Source of the DNA: an uncultured Paracoccaceae bacterium
Lineage (GTDB): Bacteria; Pseudomonadota; Alphaproteobacteria; Rhodobacterales; Rhodobacteraceae
NCBI GenBank assembly: GCA_938038825.1
Contig: CALHST010000382.1
Location: 1-7,588, forward strand
Direction of reading: 5' to 3'
Length of the DNA stretch: 7,588 nucleotides
The translations under genes and the position numbers were made by a program. Below the pieces are notes generated by a model. That model was not told the DNA's origin. It was given only the letters and a program-made list of their open reading frames with translations, and searched no databases. Below, piece after piece: positions 6,392 to 7,588 of the stretch (positions within the stretch are counted from its first letter, which is position 1; the number at the start of each line of letters is the position of its first letter).

Positions 6392-6405
6392 ATAATTCGA
6401 ATTAT
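6392..6405. repeat. Perfect 14-bp palindrome upstream of ileS
   Basis: ATAATTCGAATTAT is exactly self-complementary, and AT-rich in a GC-rich context. It is 101 bases before the ileS start and 60 bases after the small membrane-protein gene. Such symmetry suits binding of a dimeric regulator. CATAAT at 6391-6396 also resembles a -10 box, but no -35 box is visible at the right distance. The role is unknown. Confidence 0.6.
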
Positions 6406-6408
6406 TTC

Positions 6409-6435
6409 CCCGGCGCTCTGACCAGAGACGCCGGG
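6409..6435 (+). other. Strong GC-rich hairpin in the leader of ileS
   Basis: CCCGGCG (6409-6415) pairs with CGCCGGG (6429-6435). The stem continues with CTCT (6416-6419) against AGAG (6424-6427), leaving one bulged A (6428) and the tetraloop GACC. This gives eleven base pairs. On the plus strand it is followed by CAAAGGTG and on the minus strand by GAAATAATT, so neither side has the U-run of an intrinsic terminator. It could end the upstream transcript with help from Rho, protect an mRNA end, or act in the ileS leader. Confidence 0.55.
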
Positions 6436-6443
6436 CAAAGGTG

Positions 6444-6472
6444 TTGAAGCTTCGCACCGCCTGACCTATCCC
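6444..6472 (+). promoter_or_regulatory. Possible sigma-70-type promoter for ileS
   Basis: TTGAAG (6444-6449) and TATCCC (6467-6472) are 17 bases apart and match the TTGACA/TATAAT consensus at four and three positions. Transcription would start near 6479, giving a leader of about 28 bases. The match is weak. If it is right, the palindrome and hairpin just upstream would not be in the ileS mRNA. Confidence 0.25.
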
Positions 6473-6493
6473 CCTTATCGACCAGATCTTCCG

Positions 6494-6499
6494 AAGGAC
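6494..6499 (+). promoter_or_regulatory. Ribosome-binding site of ileS
   Basis: AAGGAC, within GAAGGACG, lies seven bases before ATG 6507 and supports this as the ileS start. Confidence 0.6.
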
Positions 6500-6506
6500 G
6501 CCCGAC

Positions 6507-7588
6507 ATGTGCGCCGATACGCCGAACTACAAAGACACTCTGAATTTGCCCAAAACCGATTTCCCCATGCGGGCGGGCCTGCCCAAGCGCGAGCCTGAAT
6601 GGCTGGCCAAATGGGAACGCATCGGGGTTTATGACCGCCTGCGCGAACAGACAGGGCGCGAGGTGTTCTGCCTGCACGATGGTCCGCCCTATGCGAACGG
6701 CAACCTGCATATCGGTCACGCGTTGAACAAGACGATCAAGGACATCATCGTGCGCAGCCACCAGATGATGGGCCATGACAGCCGTTATATCCCCGGCTGG
6801 GATTGCCATGGTCTGCCGATCGAGTGGAAGATCGAAGAGAAATACCGGGCGAAGGGCAAAGACAAAGACGCCGTCGACGTGGTGGAATTCCGTCAGGAAT
6901 GTCGTGAGTTCGCAGCAGGCTGGGTGGACATTCAGCGCGAGGAGTTCAAACGTCTGGGCATCACCGGGTCGTGGGATCGCCCGTACCTGACGATGGATTT
7001 CCACGCCGAACGTGTGATCGCCGAAGAGTTCATGAAGTTCCTGATGAACGGGACGCTCTATCAAGGTTCTAAGCCCGTGATGTGGTCCCCGGTGGAGCAA
7101 ACCGCATTAGCCGAGGCCGAGGTGGAATACCACGACAAAGATAGCTTCACGATCTGGGTGAAGTTCCAGGTTGTGGACACAGGCGATGCGACGCTCGACA
7201 GTGCCAAGGTTGTCATCTGGACAACCACACCGTGGACCATCCCGTCCAACAAGGCGGTCGTGTATGGCGAAGACGTGGCCTATGGCTTGTATGAAGTGAC
7301 CGACCGCCCGGAGGAATGCTGGGCCACGATTGGCGAGCGCTTTATCCTTGCGGATAAAATGGCCGCCGATGTTCTGGGCCGCGCGCGCTTGGACGAGACG
7401 ATGTATCGTCGTGTGTCTGATGTTACGCAGGATGATCTGGCGAAGATCAAGCTGACCCACCCGCTAAATGGTGCCGAAGGTTCTGAGGGCGAATGGGATC
7501 AAATTCGTGATTTCCGCGCTGCGGATTTTGTGTCCGATGAAGAAGGCACGGGTTTCGTGCATTGCGCGCCGTCCCACGGGATGGAGGA
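6507..7588 (+). CDS. ileS: Isoleucyl-tRNA synthetase, N-terminal part (runs off the window)
   Basis: IleS attaches isoleucine to tRNA-Ile in the cytoplasm and edits mischarged valine. The window holds the first 360 codons of a protein that is usually somewhat over 900 residues long. The start MCADTPNYKDTLNLPKTDFPM is typical of alphaproteobacterial IleS. The class I ATP-binding HIGH motif is at residues 68-71, within PPYANGNLHIGH, and is followed by GWDCHGLPIEWKIE. The inserted CP1 editing domain has begun: it shows WTTTPWT (238-244), the threonine-rich editing peptide, and GTGFVHCAPSHG (347-358). The KMSKS loop and the anticodon-binding domain lie beyond the window end. The ATG has a good ribosome-binding site. 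No T-box leader or other tRNA-sensing element is recognisable upstream. Nothing suggests truncation other than the window edge. Confidence 0.98.
   Translation, partial: MCADTPNYKDTLNLPKTDFPMRAGLPKREPEWLAKWERIGVYDRLREQTGREVFCLHDGPPYANGNLHIGHALNKTIKDIIVRSHQMMGHDSRYIPGWDCHGLPIEWKIEEKYRAKGKDKDAVDVVEFRQECREFAAGWVDIQREEFKRLGITGSWDRPYLTMDFHAERVIAEEFMKFLMNGTLYQGSKPVMWSPVEQTALAEAEVEYHDKDSFTIWVKFQVVDTGDATLDSAKVVIWTTTPWTIPSNKAVVYGEDVAYGLYEVTDRPEECWATIGERFILADKMAADVLGRARLDETMYRRVSDVTQDDLAKIKLTHPLNGAEGSEGEWDQIRDFRAADFVSDEEGTGFVHCAPSHGME

Noticed and set aside
6409..6435. Intrinsic (Rho-independent) terminator
   Set aside because: The stem is strong, but neither strand shows a run of U after it, so I list it only as a hairpin of unknown role.
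6332..6506. T-box riboswitch controlling ileS
   Set aside because: No T-box consensus, specifier loop or antiterminator arrangement is visible, and such leaders are not expected in this group.
6402..7100. Long minus-strand open frame of 232 codons opposite ileS
   Set aside because: It lies against the certain ileS coding sequence and the hairpin, has no family features, and is a typical antisense shadow in GC-rich DNA.

Overview
This window looks like core chromosome of an alphaproteobacterium, most probably a marine member of the Roseobacter group (Rhodobacterales). The evidence is a moderately high GC content with many TTG and GCG codons, the style of the TruA and IleS proteins, and a YcjX GTPase paired with a DUF697 membrane protein. 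The species is inferred from protein style only. I see no insertion sequence, CRISPR array, tRNA, rRNA or integration scar, so the region looks vertically inherited.

Region 1 (1-2182, plus strand) is a tightly packed operon end. It holds the last 48 residues of an M19 membrane-dipeptidase-like protein, then a 550-residue soluble protein of unknown function, then a 129-residue protein resembling the DUF3726 family. Both junctions are ATGA overlaps, so the three products are probably translated in coupled fashion and may work together. This is the least understood part of the window and the best candidate for an undescribed system. The middle gene carries a G8 homopolymer. It also has a strong Shine-Dalgarno site with an in-frame ATG 11 codons before its stop, which may feed ribosomes to the third gene.

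Region 2 (2179-2958, minus strand) is truA, tRNA pseudouridine synthase A. Its stop codon overlaps the convergent stop of the DUF3726-like gene in the palindrome CTAG. It is transcribed away from region 3 out of a 92-bp divergent gap.

Region 3 (3051-5904, plus strand) is a three-gene operon: a YcjX-family GTP-binding protein, a GNAT acetyltransferase and a YcjF-like (DUF697/TIGR01620) two-helix membrane protein. The junctions are ATGA and TAATG overlaps. In Escherichia coli ycjX and ycjF are adjacent and heat-inducible through sigma-32; here an acetyltransferase sits between them. A good match to the alphaproteobacterial RpoH promoter consensus lies at a fitting distance upstream of ycjX.

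Region 4 (5905-6506) holds a small two-helix membrane protein of unknown function, followed by a 175-bp leader for the next gene. The leader contains a perfect 14-bp palindrome and, just after it, a strong GC-rich hairpin without a U-tract. Region 5 (6507-7588) is the first 360 codons of ileS, isoleucyl-tRNA synthetase, which runs off the end of the window.
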